Shown: piece by piece, positions 50,695 to 60,799 of the stretch | Layout: every line of letters begins with the position of its first letter | How positions within the stretch are numbered: the stretch's first letter is position 1 | Assembly: GCF_000455125.1 (NCBI RefSeq) | Contig: NZ_AUWR01000054.1 | Coordinates: 1-64,000, forward strand | Length of the DNA stretch: 64,000 nt | Reading direction: 5' to 3' | Source of the DNA: Mycobacterium sp. UM_WGJ | Lineage (GTDB): Bacteria; Actinomycetota; Actinomycetes; Mycobacteriales; Mycobacteriaceae | The notes under the pieces: generated by a model | Told to the model about the DNA's origin: nothing | The model's database searches: none | What the model saw: the letters and a program-made list of their open reading frames with translations, nothing else | Made by a program: the position numbers and the translations under genes

Positions 50695-52017
50695 CTACAG
50701 CAGGTAGCGGTAGGCGGGCGAGCCGGGTTCCAGTGGCTCGACGTGGATCTCCGAGGTACGCATGCGGTCCAGCAGGCCCTCGAGGTCGGCAGCCGAGCCC
50801 AGTTGCACACCGACCAGGGCCTCGCCGGTCTCGCGGTTATTGCGCTTGACGTACTCGAACAGCGTGACGTCGTCGCCGGGCCCGAGAACCTCGTCGAGGA
50901 AGCGCCGCAAAGCGCCCGGTTCCTGCGGGAAGTCGACCAGGAAGTAGTGCTTGAGGCCCAGGTGCACCAGCGAGCGCTCCAGGATCTCGCCGTAGCGGGA
51001 CACGTCGTTGTTGCCGCCGGAGATGAGGCACACCACCGTGGACCCCGGGGCCAGCATGCCGGAGTCGACCTCCAGCAGCGCGGCCACCGACAGGGCGCCC
51101 GCCGGCTCGGCGATGATCCCCTCGTTCTGGTACAGGTCGAGCATCGCGGTGCACACCGCACCTTCGTCGACGGTGGTCACCGACACCATGTCGCCGGCCC
51201 CGGACAGCACCGCAAACGGCAGAGCCCCGGCGCGCCGGACAGCGGCACCGTCGACGAACTGGTCGACGTGGTCGAGGCTCACCAGCTCCCCTGCCGCCAA
51301 CGCGGCCATCATCGATGCGGCCCCGGCCGGCTCGACGCCCAGCACGGCACTCCTGGTGGTCCGCTCGGCCAGATAGGTGGTGATGCCCGAGATGCAGCCG
51401 CCACCGCCGACCGGCACCACTACCAGGTCCGGCTCGGTGTCGAGCTGGTCGAGCAGTTCCACCGCGATGGTGCCCTGGCCCGCCATAGTCCGCAGGTCGT
51501 CGTAGGGCGGCACCAGCGTCGCACCGGTGCGGGCGACATCGGCCAATGCCGCCTCCGCGGCCAGGTCGTAGGTCGCGCCGCCGACGATCAGCTCGATGAA
51601 CTCGCCGCCGTGGTAGCGGATGCGGTCGCGCTTCTGCTTCGGTGTCTTGGCCGGCACATAGACCCGGCCGTGGACCCCGAGCGATCGGCAGGCGTAGGCG
51701 AATCCCTGCGCGTGATTACCGGCCGACGAGCACACCACACCTGCCGCGAGCTCGGCGTCGCTGAGCTGGACCAGCAGGTTGTAAGCGCCCCGCAGCTTGT
51801 AGGAGCGCACCGACTGCAGGTCTTCCCGCTTGAGATAGACGTTGGCGCCGGTCTGCGCGGAGAGCCGGTCGCTGTACTGCAGCGGGGTGGGCGCCACCAC
51901 GCCGGCGATTCGCTTGGCCGCCGCGTCAATGTCGGCCGCGGTCAACGGGCCCTTCGACGGGCCCTGTGCGGGGCCGGGATGGGAGCCACTTCGGTTCTGG
52001 CGCAGTTCGGCGGACAC
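50695..52017 (-). CDS. ilvA: Threonine dehydratase (biosynthetic)
   Basis: Deaminates threonine to 2-oxobutyrate for isoleucine. The 440-residue protein has a PLP domain with Lys74 in SYKLRGAYN, CSSAGNHAQGFAYA, and the glycine loop VPVGGGGCISGI, and a C-terminal ACT-like regulatory domain with SLVHLGLKHYFLVDFPQEPG and FEYVKRNNRETGEALVG, where isoleucine probably inhibits. One regulatory module is visible, the shorter actinobacterial form. Matches Rv1559. Confidence 0.94.
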   Translation of the reverse strand: MSAELRQNRSGSHPGPAQGPSKGPLTAADIDAAAKRIAGVVAPTPLQYSDRLSAQTGANVYLKREDLQSVRSYKLRGAYNLLVQLSDAELAAGVVCSSAGNHAQGFAYACRSLGVHGRVYVPAKTPKQKRDRIRYHGGEFIELIVGGATYDLAAEAALADVARTGATLVPPYDDLRTMAGQGTIAVELLDQLDTEPDLVVVPVGGGGCISGITTYLAERTTRSAVLGVEPAGAASMMAALAAGELVSLDHVDQFVDGAAVRRAGALPFAVLSGAGDMVSVTTVDEGAVCTAMLDLYQNEGIIAEPAGALSVAALLEVDSGMLAPGSTVVCLISGGNNDVSRYGEILERSLVHLGLKHYFLVDFPQEPGALRRFLDEVLGPGDDVTLFEYVKRNNRETGEALVGVQLGSAADLEGLLDRMRTSEIHVEPLEPGSPAYRYLL

Positions 52018-52045
52018 CGCAATATGGTGTCACCCAGCAGGGGGT

Positions 52046-52483
52046 TCAGCCCACCGGGGTCAGGACGAACACCGGGATCTGACGATCGGTCTTCTCCTGA
52101 TACTCGGCGTAATAGGGGAACGCGTCGACCGCGCGTTCCCACCACTGCGCCTTTTCCTCGCCGAATACCTCGCGGGCGTCGTAGTCGCCGCTGACGGGTC
52201 CGTCTTGCAGCTCGACACGCGGGTTCGCCGCGACGTTGTAGTACCAGACCGGGTTCTGCGGGGCGCCGCCCAGCGACGCGACAATCGCGTACTGACCGTT
52301 GTGTTCCACCCGCATCAGCGGGACCTTGCGCAGCTTGCCGGTTTTGGCGCCGACCGTGGTCAACAGCACGACCGGTTTGCCCTTCATCTCGATGCCCTCG
52401 GTGCCACCGGACTCCATGTACTTCTCGGCGTTCTCGCGTGACCAATCCAACGGGCTGGGTGCATATTCTCCGCTCAGAGGCAT
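52046..52483 (-). CDS. Deazaflavin-dependent nitroreductase-family protein (Rv1558-like)
   Basis: A 145-residue member of the DDN family: [20 protein letters not shown] is the conserved barrel segment, followed by [20 protein letters not shown] and [20 protein letters not shown]. It binds F420 and probably reduces quinones or nitro-compounds. Position next to ilvA equals Rv1558. It belongs to another subgroup than the two DDN-like genes at 30.2 kb, which lack the AQWWERAV block. ATG 52483 gives a normal family start; the frame is open to 52507. Confidence 0.9.
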   Translation of the reverse strand: MPLSGEYAPSPLDWSRENAEKYMESGGTEGIEMKGKPVVLLTTVGAKTGKLRKVPLMRVEHNGQYAIVASLGGAPQNPVWYYNVAANPRVELQDGPVSGDYDAREVFGEEKAQWWERAVDAFPYYAEYQEKTDRQIPVFVLTPVG

Positions 52484-52573
52484 GCAGCCAGCGTAATACC
52501 GTGTCACGACATAACAATCCGGCGAGCAGATTTCGGCTGGCCTAACAATTGATTATCGCGTACCGTTAAATCC

Positions 52574-52783
52574 ATGACCACCGCCCAGCGCTTCGGGCAG
52601 CACGTGCCCATCGCCGGTGTGCCGTGGCCGGCCTACAAGTTGGTCGCGCTGGCCATCGGCTTGGTCACCCTGCTGATCGTCGGTGCCGTGACCTCCAGCG
52701 CCGCGGCCGCGGTTCTGACCGCTGCGGGCGCCTGCAGCGCGGTGTGGGTCGTCTTGGGTTCGCGACACCCCTCGCGGCGCTGA
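52574..52783 (+). CDS. Small two-helix membrane protein
   Basis: A 69-residue protein with two hydrophobic helices (YKLVALAIGLVTLLIVGAVT and AAAVLTAAGACSAVWVVLG) and a basic tail SRHPSRR. TACCGT ends 7 bases before the ATG, so a leaderless message is possible. Divergent from the deazaflavin reductase gene. I do not recognise a family; coding is supported by length of hydrophobic pattern and codon use typical of the region, and remains moderately certain. Confidence 0.6.
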   Translation: MTTAQRFGQHVPIAGVPWPAYKLVALAIGLVTLLIVGAVTSSAAAAVLTAAGACSAVWVVLGSRHPSRR

Positions 52784-52789
52784 CCGCGG

Positions 52790-53320
52790 CTATTCGGGTT
52801 CGGCAGCCGGGCCGTCATAGATCAGCACCGCGCCGGCTACGCGTGCTTCGGCGGTCGGCCGGTGGTCGCGCAGCTTGCCGTCGTGCATCAGGTGCCGTAC
52901 CTCGGTTCCGCGGACCAGGGTGAGGTAGTCGGCGATCAGCCTGCGATGACATCTCCACCAGACGGTCTCGGCGCACATCACCGCAACCTGTTGATCCGCC
53001 GCTTCGGCCAGCAACTCATCGATTCCGGCCCGGAAGTCCTCGCTGCGCATGTAGCCCGCGTAGGACCGAAACGAGTCATTGCGCAACCCGACGTCGGGGC
53101 TCTCCCCCTTGGTCGGCCGCCAGCCGCCCAGTCGTGGCTCCCACCGATAGCCGATACCGGCTGCCGGCAGCCAACGCTGCATCTCCTCGCGCGCGGAGTC
53201 CGGGTTGCGCCGGCTTCCCGGGGCGCTGCGTACGTCGATGAGGCCTTGCACACCGGCACCTGTCAGCAGCGCGGTGATCTCGGCCCGGTCCGCGGTGCCG
53301 TGGCCGAAGGTGAAAACCAT
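52790..53320 (-). CDS. DUF488 family protein
   Basis: A 176-residue protein with the DUF488 signatures: FTFGHGTADRAEITALL at the start, LIDVRSAPGSRRNP, and MCAETVWWRCHRRLIADYL with the conserved cysteines and histidine. The family is widespread; no biochemical function is firmly known. Convergent with the small membrane protein by 6 bases. The upstream 138 bases to the enoyl-CoA hydratase gene hold nothing I recognise. Confidence 0.85.
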   Translation of the reverse strand: MVFTFGHGTADRAEITALLTGAGVQGLIDVRSAPGSRRNPDSAREEMQRWLPAAGIGYRWEPRLGGWRPTKGESPDVGLRNDSFRSYAGYMRSEDFRAGIDELLAEAADQQVAVMCAETVWWRCHRRLIADYLTLVRGTEVRHLMHDGKLRDHRPTAEARVAGAVLIYDGPAAEPE

Positions 53321-53458
53321 TGGCGGCGTCGCGTTCTCCTGTCTGAAAGACGCCGAGGAGATCGAAAGCCTCTACGCCAGCGTCTGCGTATCGCCGACGG
53401 TGCATAAGGTGGCCGCCAGCGATGTCTGCGTCATCTGTTCCTCCTGCTCACGGTCGCC

Positions 53459-54256
53459 TCAGCGGCGACTGACTCGTTCCAGATATGCCATCGCCGATGC
53501 CTGCGACTCGGGATCGTGCACCGCGGTGACCAGTGCGTCGGCGTCGTTCCAGCTGCGTGTGGTCCCCACCATGCCGTCGGTCACCGCGTTGACCTGACGT
53601 TTGGTGCCGCCCAGCGTGAGCGCGGATTTGTTGACCAGCTGGTCTACCAGTTCGTCGACCGCCGCGCCGAGGTCTGCCTCGGGTACCACCCGGTTGAGCA
53701 AACCGATCGCCTTGGCCTCGGCGGCGTCGAACGGGCGGCAGGTCAAGACGAGTTCCTTGGTGAGCGCCGGCCCGATCTCGCGGACCAGTCGCGGGATACC
53801 GCCCCAGGCCAGCGGAATTCCCAGGTCGACTTCCGGAATCGAGAATCGGGTGTCCTCGGCGGACACCCGCAGATCGCACGCCGCGGCCAGCACGACGCCG
53901 CCGCCCACACAGTGGCCGTGCAGCCGCGCCACCGTCACCGCCCGCATGGCTTCGATGGCATCGGCCATCCGCCGCCCGGCGTCGGCGGCGTCCCGCAGGG
54001 CTGCGGTTCCGCCGCCGGCGGCGACGAACGCGCCCAGGTCGGCGCCGGCGGAGAACGCCCGGCCGCTGCCGGCCACCACCACGACTTTCACCGCGGGGCG
54101 GGCGTCGAACCAGCGGGCCGCCGCCACCAACTCGTTCAGCGTCGCCGTGCTCAGCGGGTTGAGCTTGTCCGGACGACTCAGCGTGATGGAACCGAGCGCA
54201 CCGTCGGCTGCGACCGCGATGGTCGTTGCCGGCAGAGTTTCCGTGGCGCCTTCCAT
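53459..54256 (-). CDS. Enoyl-CoA hydratase/isomerase family protein
   Basis: A 265-residue crotonase-fold protein. Oxyanion-hole segments are GSGRAFSAGADLGAF and RLHGHCVGGGVVLAAACDLRV; the second catalytic-region helix reads FSIPEVDLGIPLAWGGIPRL, where a glutamate is kept. Hydrates or isomerises acyl-CoA esters; many EchA paralogues exist in mycobacteria and I cannot tell which this is. Isolated gene, divergent from the methyltransferase gene. Confidence 0.88.
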   Translation of the reverse strand: MEGATETLPATTIAVAADGALGSITLSRPDKLNPLSTATLNELVAAARWFDARPAVKVVVVAGSGRAFSAGADLGAFVAAGGGTAALRDAADAGRRMADAIEAMRAVTVARLHGHCVGGGVVLAAACDLRVSAEDTRFSIPEVDLGIPLAWGGIPRLVREIGPALTKELVLTCRPFDAAEAKAIGLLNRVVPEADLGAAVDELVDQLVNKSALTLGGTKRQVNAVTDGMVGTTRSWNDADALVTAVHDPESQASAMAYLERVSRR

Positions 54257-54342
54257 GGCGTCGACGTTAGTGGCGCCGCCGCGGCCTAGGCGCGGGATTG
54301 CCGTTACGGGCCGCTACCGCCGACATCGCTTACGGTGAGCCC

Positions 54343-55176
54343 ATGTCGATTGCCGTCACCGAGTTCAGCCTGGTCGAGCAGACCGCCTTCCTCACCGCGT
54401 ACGCCCGTGCACTGGACTGTCGCGCTCCCGTACCGATCCTTGGTGACGAGTTCTCCGAGCGCGTGGTCGGCCAGATCGATTACGACTTCCCGGCATTCCG
54501 CATTCCGGCGAGCGTGGTGCGCCAAACTGCCCTCCGCGCCAAGATGCTCGACGAGCGCGTCCGCGGGTACGCGGCTGCGCACCCCGATGCGGTGGTGGTC
54601 GACCTCGGCGCCGGGCTCAACGAGCCGTTGGCCCGGGTGAAACCGCCGGCGGGCGTCGACTGGTACAGCATCGATCTGCCGCGCGTGATCGCGCTGCGCG
54701 AGAAGGTGGTGCCGGCTCAGCCCGGCGAGCACCTCATCGCCGCCGATCTGACCGGGACGGACTGGACGGACAGTGTCCCGACCGGTCGACCCACCATGGT
54801 GATCGCCGACGGACTGTTCGCTTTTCTCACCGAGGCACAGGTCATTGCGCTGATCGCGCACGCCATCGACCATCTCGGGACCGGCGAGTTGGCGTTCAAC
54901 GACTACGGCCGGGTCGGGCCGTTCAGCTGGCTGGGCATGAAGCTGGCGCCGCGGGGAATGTTCACCGTGCTGCGCCACGTCTGGGCCAATCCCGGCTTCA
55001 CCGACCCGCGCACCCCGCAGCGGTGGGACCCTCGGCTGCGCCTGGTCGAACAGGCCTGCTTGGCGCACGCAGCCGAGGTCGATTCGTTTCCGGGCCCGGC
55101 TCGCAGAATCACCCGGCTTGCCGGCCGCTTCAAATCGGTGGCCGGCAAGGCCCGGGTGCTGCGCTACAAGTTCTGA
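54343..55176 (+). CDS. Leucine-carboxyl-methyltransferase-family SAM methyltransferase
   Basis: A 277-residue class I methyltransferase of the LCM type (PF04072). SAM-binding motif VVVDLGAGLNEPLARVKP, then VDWYSIDLPRVIALREKVVP and VIADGLFAFLTEAQVI. Related to the many mycobacterial PPM-type O-methyltransferases; substrate unknown. The ATG at 54343 follows a GGTGAGC segment and begins just ahead of the conserved fold. Confidence 0.85.
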   Translation: MSIAVTEFSLVEQTAFLTAYARALDCRAPVPILGDEFSERVVGQIDYDFPAFRIPASVVRQTALRAKMLDERVRGYAAAHPDAVVVDLGAGLNEPLARVKPPAGVDWYSIDLPRVIALREKVVPAQPGEHLIAADLTGTDWTDSVPTGRPTMVIADGLFAFLTEAQVIALIAHAIDHLGTGELAFNDYGRVGPFSWLGMKLAPRGMFTVLRHVWANPGFTDPRTPQRWDPRLRLVEQACLAHAAEVDSFPGPARRITRLAGRFKSVAGKARVLRYKF

Positions 55177-55185
55177 GCCGAGGGG

Positions 55186-55911
55186 TTAGAAGCCGGCCCA
55201 GGCGTCACCGAGGTACTGCGACGGGTCGAAGTCGAGACTGGCGAACGGGTCGTTCGGAACAAGGTAGTCCGGCACCTCGGGGATCCACGAGTGGAACAGG
55301 CTGTTCCACAAGAACAGCGGGTCGTCGTCGCCGATCGTGACGTAGGCCGCCGATGCGAAGTTGATCGGGTCGGTCACCACGGTGTAACCGAGGTCGCCGG
55401 CCGACATGACCCAGTAGTTCAGGTCGTGCGGTCCCACGCCGTTGATCGTCAGGTTGGTGAAGTCACCGATGTTGACCTCGTAGATCGAGGAGCCGGACAG
55501 GTATCCGAAGTTGCCCAGGCTGCTCAGGTCGAAGTCGGCGGGCAGGGTCGGGTTGGCGACGAAGTCACCGAACTGGTAGGCCCGGGTGGAGAAGAACGAG
55601 TTCCAGTAGTCCTCGATCTTGATGTTGTACGTCCCGGCGTCGAGCGTGTTGTCGCCGTCGGTGTAGGTGATGGTGTAGGGCTGGTCGCCCTTCCAGTCGG
55701 TGATGAACGGGCGGACGCCCTGGTATGTCCAGCCACCGTCGAGGATGTCCCCCATCACCATGCAGACCGCACCGTTACAGGTCTCATACGGCCCGCCGTC
55801 CAGGAACGGGTCCCCCGCCGCGTTGGCGGCGGACCCCGGAATCACCAGCGCGGCGAACGCGGCGGCAGCGCCCATCCCCAGCAGGTTGAGAAGACGACGC
55901 GAAACCCACAT
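55186..55911 (-). CDS. Secreted protein with acidic aromatic repeats, unknown
   Basis: A 241-residue secreted protein: signal peptide (MWVSRRLLNLLGMGAAAAFA with cleavage near ANAAGD), and a mature part rich in Asp, Tyr, Asn, Phe and Gly and almost free of Lys and Arg. There is one Cys pair (ETCNGAVCM). Patterns like TDGDNTLDAGTYNIKIEDYW and DDPLFLWNSLFHSWIPEVPD suggest beta structure. Resembles the C-terminal regions of some mycobacterial PE-type and other cell-surface proteins, but no PE domain is present. The ATG at 55911 has GGAGG 5 bases before it; 55938 would move the start away from this site. Confidence 0.75.
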   Translation of the reverse strand: MWVSRRLLNLLGMGAAAAFAALVIPGSAANAAGDPFLDGGPYETCNGAVCMVMGDILDGGWTYQGVRPFITDWKGDQPYTITYTDGDNTLDAGTYNIKIEDYWNSFFSTRAYQFGDFVANPTLPADFDLSSLGNFGYLSGSSIYEVNIGDFTNLTINGVGPHDLNYWVMSAGDLGYTVVTDPINFASAAYVTIGDDDPLFLWNSLFHSWIPEVPDYLVPNDPFASLDFDPSQYLGDAWAGF

Positions 55912-56183
55912 GACTGCCTCCGTGTTGTTCAAGCTCATATATTGCTGTGAATCAACAGGCGTCCGATGTTACGCCTGTGTAACAGCATAGATATCCTATG
56001 CTAATAGTACTCTTGGGTAAAGTTCAATTTTTTGCGATAGCGCGCCCGCCGGAACCGGCTCCGCGCAGCCCTCAACGCTCTCTACCTCCCCCCGAGGCCG
56101 CACATGTTGTGCGAGGAGTTTCAGACGTTACACCAGTTATGCGATGTTGTTATAGGAAACAGATCTCACCGTTACGTTGAGAT
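55912..56183. other. AT-rich intergenic region
   Basis: A 272-base gap between the starts/ends of two leftward genes, visibly richer in A and T than the rest of the window in 55930-56040 and 56110-56180. It holds the promoter of the secreted-protein gene, an inverted repeat GTTAC (55969-55973)/GTAAC (55979-55983) and no open frame of note. Confidence 0.6.
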
Positions 56184-56570
56184 TCAGACTTTCGGCGGAT
56201 GAATTCCACAGGTGCACGCATCGATGGACGGACAAGTACACCGCATTCCCCACTCGATGACTGCACGGGCCCGCCGCAGCGACTCCAGCCGAGCGTCGAT
56301 CTCGGCAAGTTTCGCCCGGGCCAGCGCCGTGCTCGCCGGACGCCCGGGTGCGTCGTCGGCGAAGAGCAGCTGAATCTCCTCGAGCGTGAACCCCGCAGCC
56401 TTGCACAGTCCGATCACGTCGAGCCGGGCCAGCGCCGCAGCGTCATAGCGGCGTTGACCCCCGACCCGATATGGGGCAGCCAGCAAGCCGATCCGCTCGT
56501 AGTAGCGCAAGGTGCTGGCAGCGACGCCGCTGCGGTTCGCCACCTCGCCGATGGTCAACGGATCGGGCAC
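56184..56570 (-). CDS. MerR-family regulator with C-terminal cysteine cluster
   Basis: A 128-residue MerR regulator: N-terminal winged helix (LTIGEVANRSGVAASTLRYY, ERIGLLAAPYRVGGQRRYD), a dimerisation helix (about 80-112) and a terminal MRCTCPSIDACTCGIHPP with four cysteines spaced CxC-x5-CxC. These could bind a metal or an iron-sulfur cluster. The GTG at 56570 is chosen because GGAGG lies 5 bases before it; GTG 56576 would leave only 1 base. Divergent from the PPOX gene across a palindromic operator. Its signal is unknown. Confidence 0.9.
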   Translation of the reverse strand: MPDPLTIGEVANRSGVAASTLRYYERIGLLAAPYRVGGQRRYDAAALARLDVIGLCKAAGFTLEEIQLLFADDAPGRPASTALARAKLAEIDARLESLRRARAVIEWGMRCTCPSIDACTCGIHPPKV

Positions 56571-56589
56571 CCACACCTCCGGGGACTTG

Positions 56590-56609
56590 ACTTGAAGTCA
56601 ACTTTAAGT
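56590..56609. promoter_or_regulatory. MerR-type operator between divergent genes
   Basis: ACTTGAAGT (56590-56598), spacer CA, ACTTTAAGT (56601-56609): a near-perfect inverted repeat (8 of 9) in the 53-base gap. It resembles the SoxR-type box in size and symmetry. The only A/T-rich part of the gap, it must hold promoters for both genes. Confidence 0.75.
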
Positions 56610-56623
56610 TGTTCCCTGGTGGT

Positions 56624-57076
56624 ATGCACCCGCAATCAACCGACGAGCTACGCCACACCCGCTACGCGCTGCTGCGCACCTTTCGCCGCGACGGCACGCC
56701 CGTGGACACCCCGATATGGTTCGCGCTCGATGACGGCACCGTGTTGTTCCGGACCAAGATCGGTCCCAAGACGCGAAGACTGACCGCGCGCCCGGAGGTG
56801 GAGTTGACCGCCTGCGACCACCACGGCCGGCGCCGACGCGACGCGACCGCGCTACTCGGAAAGGCGACCGTGCTCTCCGGCGAGGAGGCCGAAGCCGCCA
56901 ACCGCAGCCTGCACCGGCGCTACGGCTGGCAGTGGAACATCGTGCCGATGGTCCCGGTACCCGGCGTGACCAACGTGCACCGGGATCTGCCACTGCGGGA
57001 TAAGTTGCGGCGCATCCGAACTCGTACCCTGTGGCCCGACAGCGCGATCGTTCGGGTTGACCCGTTCGCGCGCTAG
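56624..57076 (+). CDS. PPOX-class flavin/F420-binding oxidoreductase
   Basis: A 150-residue split-barrel protein of the pyridoxamine-5'-phosphate-oxidase-like class. YALLRTFRRDGTPVDTPIWF is the conserved start, then TVLFRTKIGPKTRRLTARPE. In mycobacteria many of these bind F420 or FMN. Divergent from the MerR gene and likely its target. ATG 56624 is chosen over TTG 56609, which would lie in the operator. Substrate unknown. Confidence 0.88.
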   Translation: MHPQSTDELRHTRYALLRTFRRDGTPVDTPIWFALDDGTVLFRTKIGPKTRRLTARPEVELTACDHHGRRRRDATALLGKATVLSGEEAEAANRSLHRRYGWQWNIVPMVPVPGVTNVHRDLPLRDKLRRIRTRTLWPDSAIVRVDPFAR

Positions 57077-57109
57077 ACCGCACTCCTGGCCGGACAGCGC
57101 CGCCGTCGG

Positions 57110-60100
57110 TTACCCGCCCAAACAGCCGGGGCCGAGCAAGGCCTTCAAGTCCCCCATCAGCGCCGAGGACGGCGTCACCCGCAGCGAGGGGTCCAGCTCC
57201 AGGACGGTGATGCGCTCCCCGCTGATCAGCCGCAGCTGCACCTGTGCGGTACCGGGATGACGGGTCAGCACCTGCTTGAGCGCACTGACTTTGTCCATGG
57301 TGCATTGGCGGGTAGGAAGGCTCACCGCCAGCGGACGATCCGGGGCATTGGCGGAGAAATCCGGCACCACCAGTTCGTTGGCGATCAACGAGATCCGGTC
57401 GTCGCGGATGTTGACCTTGGCACTGACCAGCACCACGGCGTCGTCGGCGACGTCGGCACCATAGGCGGAGTAGGTCTGTGGAAAGAACATCACCTCGATG
57501 CCGCCGGTGAGATCCTCCAATTGCGCCGAGGCCCAGGGCAGTCCGTTCTTGTTGACCCGGCGGTTCACCGAGGCCAGGATGCCGCCGACCTTTACCTGGG
57601 TGTCGGCGGCGACGTCACCTTCCAGGATCGCTGGGATCTGGGTGTCGACCTGGGCGGCCAGCAGGTGTGCAATGCCGTTGAGCGGGTGCCCGGACACATA
57701 GAGACCGAGCATCTCTCGTTCCAGGGCCAGCTTGTGCTTGTCGGCCCACTCCTCGTCGGGCACCTTGATGCCGAATACGGCATCGGTTGCGGCGCTTTCG
57801 CCGTCTCCCCCGCCGAACAGGTCGAACTGCCCCACCGCCTCGGCCTTCTTGGTGCCCAACACCGAGTCGACCGCGTCGGTGTGTACCAGGAACAGCCCCT
57901 TGCGCGGATGTCCCAGCGAGTCGAAGGCACCCGCCTTGATCAGAGACTCGGTGACCTTCTTGTTGCAGGCGGCGATATCGATCTTGTTGAGGTAGTCGGA
58001 GAAGTCGGTGAAACGGCCCTTGTGCGTCCGGGTGTTGATCAGCGAGCCGACGACATTGGCGCCGACGTTGCGTACCGCACCCAGCCCGTAGCGGATGTCC
58101 TCGCCCACCGAAGCGAAGTTCAGCCCGGATTCGTTGACGTCCGGCGGCAGCACGGTGATCCCCAGCCGGCGGCAGTCGGCCAGATAGACCGCGGCCTTGT
58201 CTTTGTCGTCACCGACCGACGTCAACAGCCCGGCCATGTATTCGGCCGGGTAATTGGCCTTGAGGTAAGCCGTCCAGTACGACACCAGACCGTAGCCGGC
58301 CGCGTGCGACTTGTTGAACGCATAGCCGGCGAACGGCAAGATGGTGTCCCACAACGCTTTCACGGCCTTTTCGGAGAACCCGTTGGCCGTCATCCCCTCA
58401 TAGAAGCCCTTGTATTCGGCTTCGAGCACTTCAAGTTTCTTCTTGCCCATGGCCTTACGCAGCGCGTCGGCCTTGCCCATGGTGTAGGAGGCCACCTTCT
58501 GGGCGATGAACATGATCTGCTCTTGGTAGACGATCAGTCCGTAGGTCTCCGAGAGGATGTCGCGCAGCGGCTCTTCGAGTTCGGGATGGATCGGTTTGAT
58601 GGCCTGTCGCTCGTTCTTGCGGTCGGCGTAGTCGTTGTGGGCGTTCATGCCCATCGGACCGGGCCGATACAGCGCCAGCACTGCGACGATGTCGTTGAAC
58701 TCGGTGGGCTGCATGCGGCGCAGCAGGTCGCGCATGGGGCCGCCGTCGAGCTGGAACACGCCCAGGGTGTCGCCGCGGCCCAGCAGTTCGTAGGTGGCCG
58801 GGTCATCGAAGGGCAGCGTGTCCAGATCCAGGTCGATGCCCCGGTTGGCTTTGATGTTCTCCAGGCAGTCGCCGATGATCGTCAGGTTGCGCAGGCCCAG
58901 GAAGTCCATCTTCAGCAGGCCGATTTCTTCACACGACGGGTAGTCCCAGCCGGTGATGATGGCGCCGTCCTGCGGGCGCTTCCACAACGGGATCGCGTCG
59001 ATCAGCGGCTCAGAGCTCATGATCACCGCGCAGGCGTGCACGCCGGCGTTGCGGACCAGGCCCTCCAGTCCGCGCGCGGTTTCGTAGATGGTGCGTACAT
59101 CGGGGTCGGTGTCGATCAACGCGCGAACCTCGGCGGCCTCCTTGTACCGCTCGTGGTTGGGGTCGGTGATGCCCGACAGCGGGATGTCCTTGGCCATGAT
59201 CGGCGGCGGCAACGCCTTGGTGATGCGGTCGGCGATGGCATAGCCGGGCTGGCCATAGTTCACGCGAGCTGAATCCTTCAGCGCCGCTTTGGTTTTAATG
59301 GTGCCGAAGGTGATCACCTGGGCTACCCGGTCACTGCCCCACCGCTCGGCGGCGTAGCGGACCATCTCGCCGCGGCGACGGTCATCGAAGTCGATGTCGA
59401 TATCGGGTGCCGACGGCCGTTCCGGGTTGAGGAAGCGCTCGAACAGCAGACCGTGCGGGATCGGGTCGATGTTGGTGATGCCCAGCGCGTAGGCCACCAG
59501 CGATCCGGCAGCCGACCCGCGGCCCGGGCCCACCCGGATGTTGATCGAGCGGGCGTAGTTGATCAGGTCCGCGACGATCAGGAAGTACGACGGAAATCCC
59601 TTGCCGCAGATGACATCGATCTCGTAGGAGGCGCGGTCGGTGTACTCGCTCGGCACGCCGGCCGGAAAGCGCCGCTCCAGCCCGGCCTGCACCTCGTGGC
59701 GCAGCCAGGAGCCCTGGTCGTGGCCCTCGGGGACGGGAAACACCGGCATCCGGTCGCGCGGGGCCCACACGTCGGCATAGGACTGCACCCGCTCGGCGAT
59801 CAACAGGGTGGAATCGCAGGCCTCGGGCAGCTGGTCGTCCCAGAGCGCGCGCATCTCGGCGGCCGACTTCAGGTAGTAGCCGTCGCCGTCGAACTTGAAC
59901 CGGGTGGGATCCGACAGCGTCTTGCCGGTCTGCACACACAGCAGCGCCTCGTGGTTCGAGGAGGCGTCGCGGGTGACGTAGTGGCAGTCGTTGGTGGCCA
60001 GCGTCGGGATGCCGAGCTTGCGCCCGACGTCCAACAGTCCGTCGCGGACCCGGCGCTCGATGGCCAGCCCGTGGTCCATCACCTCCAGGAAGTAGTTCTC

Positions 60101-60661
60101 CGGGCCGAAGATCTCCCGCCATTTGGCGGCCGACTCCAGCGCCTCGCGCTCATGACCCAGCCGCAGCCGGGTCTGTACCTCCCCCGAGGGGCACCCGGTG
60201 GTGGCGATGATGCCCTCGGCGTGCTCGGCGATGATCTCGGCGTCCATCCGCGACCACTTGCCGAGCTGGCCCTCGAAGGAGGCCAGCGATGACAGCTTGA
60301 ACAGGTTGCGCAACCCGGTGGCGTTTTCGGCCACCATGGTCAGGTGGGTGTAGGAGCCGCTGCCGGAGACGTCGTCGCTCTTCTGGCTCGGGTCGCCCCA
60401 GTGGACCCGGCGGGTGTCGAACCGCGAACCCGGGGCGATATAGGCCTCCACCCCGATGATCGGCTTGATGCCGGCCTTGGTCGCCGCGTTGTAGAACTCG
60501 CTGGCGCCGAACATGTTTCCGTGGTCGGTCATCCCGATCGCGGGCATCCCCAAGCGCTGCGCCTCAGCCAGCATCGGGGCGATCTTCGCCGCGCCGTCGA
60601 GCATCGAGTACTCGGTGTGGTTATGCAGGTGCACGAAGGACCGCGACGATGAACTGTCCAT
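57110..60661 (-). CDS. dnaE1: DNA polymerase III alpha subunit DnaE1
   Basis: The replicative polymerase, 1183 residues. Domains in order: PHP (about 1-290, with His11, His13 and His15 in [14 protein letters not shown]), the Pol III palm with the catalytic aspartates in PDIDIDFDD (about residues 419-427), fingers and thumb, helix-hairpin-helix, and a C-terminal OB fold ([20 protein letters not shown] region). In mycobacteria the DnaE1 PHP domain is an active 3'-5' exonuclease that does the proofreading; the metal ligands seen here are intact. Length equals Rv1547. Followed by a convergent PPOX gene. Confidence 0.97.
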   Translation of the reverse strand: MDSSSSRSFVHLHNHTEYSMLDGAAKIAPMLAEAQRLGMPAIGMTDHGNMFGASEFYNAATKAGIKPIIGVEAYIAPGSRFDTRRVHWGDPSQKSDDVSGSGSYTHLTMVAENATGLRNLFKLSSLASFEGQLGKWSRMDAEIIAEHAEGIIATTGCPSGEVQTRLRLGHEREALESAAKWREIFGPENYFLEVMDHGLAIERRVRDGLLDVGRKLGIPTLATNDCHYVTRDASSNHEALLCVQTGKTLSDPTRFKFDGDGYYLKSAAEMRALWDDQLPEACDSTLLIAERVQSYADVWAPRDRMPVFPVPEGHDQGSWLRHEVQAGLERRFPAGVPSEYTDRASYEIDVICGKGFPSYFLIVADLINYARSINIRVGPGRGSAAGSLVAYALGITNIDPIPHGLLFERFLNPERPSAPDIDIDFDDRRRGEMVRYAAERWGSDRVAQVITFGTIKTKAALKDSARVNYGQPGYAIADRITKALPPPIMAKDIPLSGITDPNHERYKEAAEVRALIDTDPDVRTIYETARGLEGLVRNAGVHACAVIMSSEPLIDAIPLWKRPQDGAIITGWDYPSCEEIGLLKMDFLGLRNLTIIGDCLENIKANRGIDLDLDTLPFDDPATYELLGRGDTLGVFQLDGGPMRDLLRRMQPTEFNDIVAVLALYRPGPMGMNAHNDYADRKNERQAIKPIHPELEEPLRDILSETYGLIVYQEQIMFIAQKVASYTMGKADALRKAMGKKKLEVLEAEYKGFYEGMTANGFSEKAVKALWDTILPFAGYAFNKSHAAGYGLVSYWTAYLKANYPAEYMAGLLTSVGDDKDKAAVYLADCRRLGITVLPPDVNESGLNFASVGEDIRYGLGAVRNVGANVVGSLINTRTHKGRFTDFSDYLNKIDIAACNKKVTESLIKAGAFDSLGHPRKGLFLVHTDAVDSVLGTKKAEAVGQFDLFGGGDGESAATDAVFGIKVPDEEWADKHKLALEREMLGLYVSGHPLNGIAHLLAAQVDTQIPAILEGDVAADTQVKVGGILASVNRRVNKNGLPWASAQLEDLTGGIEVMFFPQTYSAYGADVADDAVVLVSAKVNIRDDRISLIANELVVPDFSANAPDRPLAVSLPTRQCTMDKVSALKQVLTRHPGTAQVQLRLISGERITVLELDPSLRVTPSSALMGDLKALLGPGCLGG

Positions 60662-60799
60662 AGGACCGCCAGTCTATGGCGCAGCACCGACGCTTCTCGG
60701 GCGTGTCGTCGCCCGTGTCTCTTCGGCGGTCATTTCCCGGGACAGCGGCCGCCGCCGTGCACTACGTTGAGGTTCGGCTGAAGCGGAGGAGAGTCATAC

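Noticed and set aside
57257-59272. 671-codon open frame antisense to dnaE1
   Set aside because: Shadow frame of a high-GC gene; no recognisable domain, and dnaE1 on the other strand is certain. The same holds for the long antisense frames over pafA, pykA and treX.
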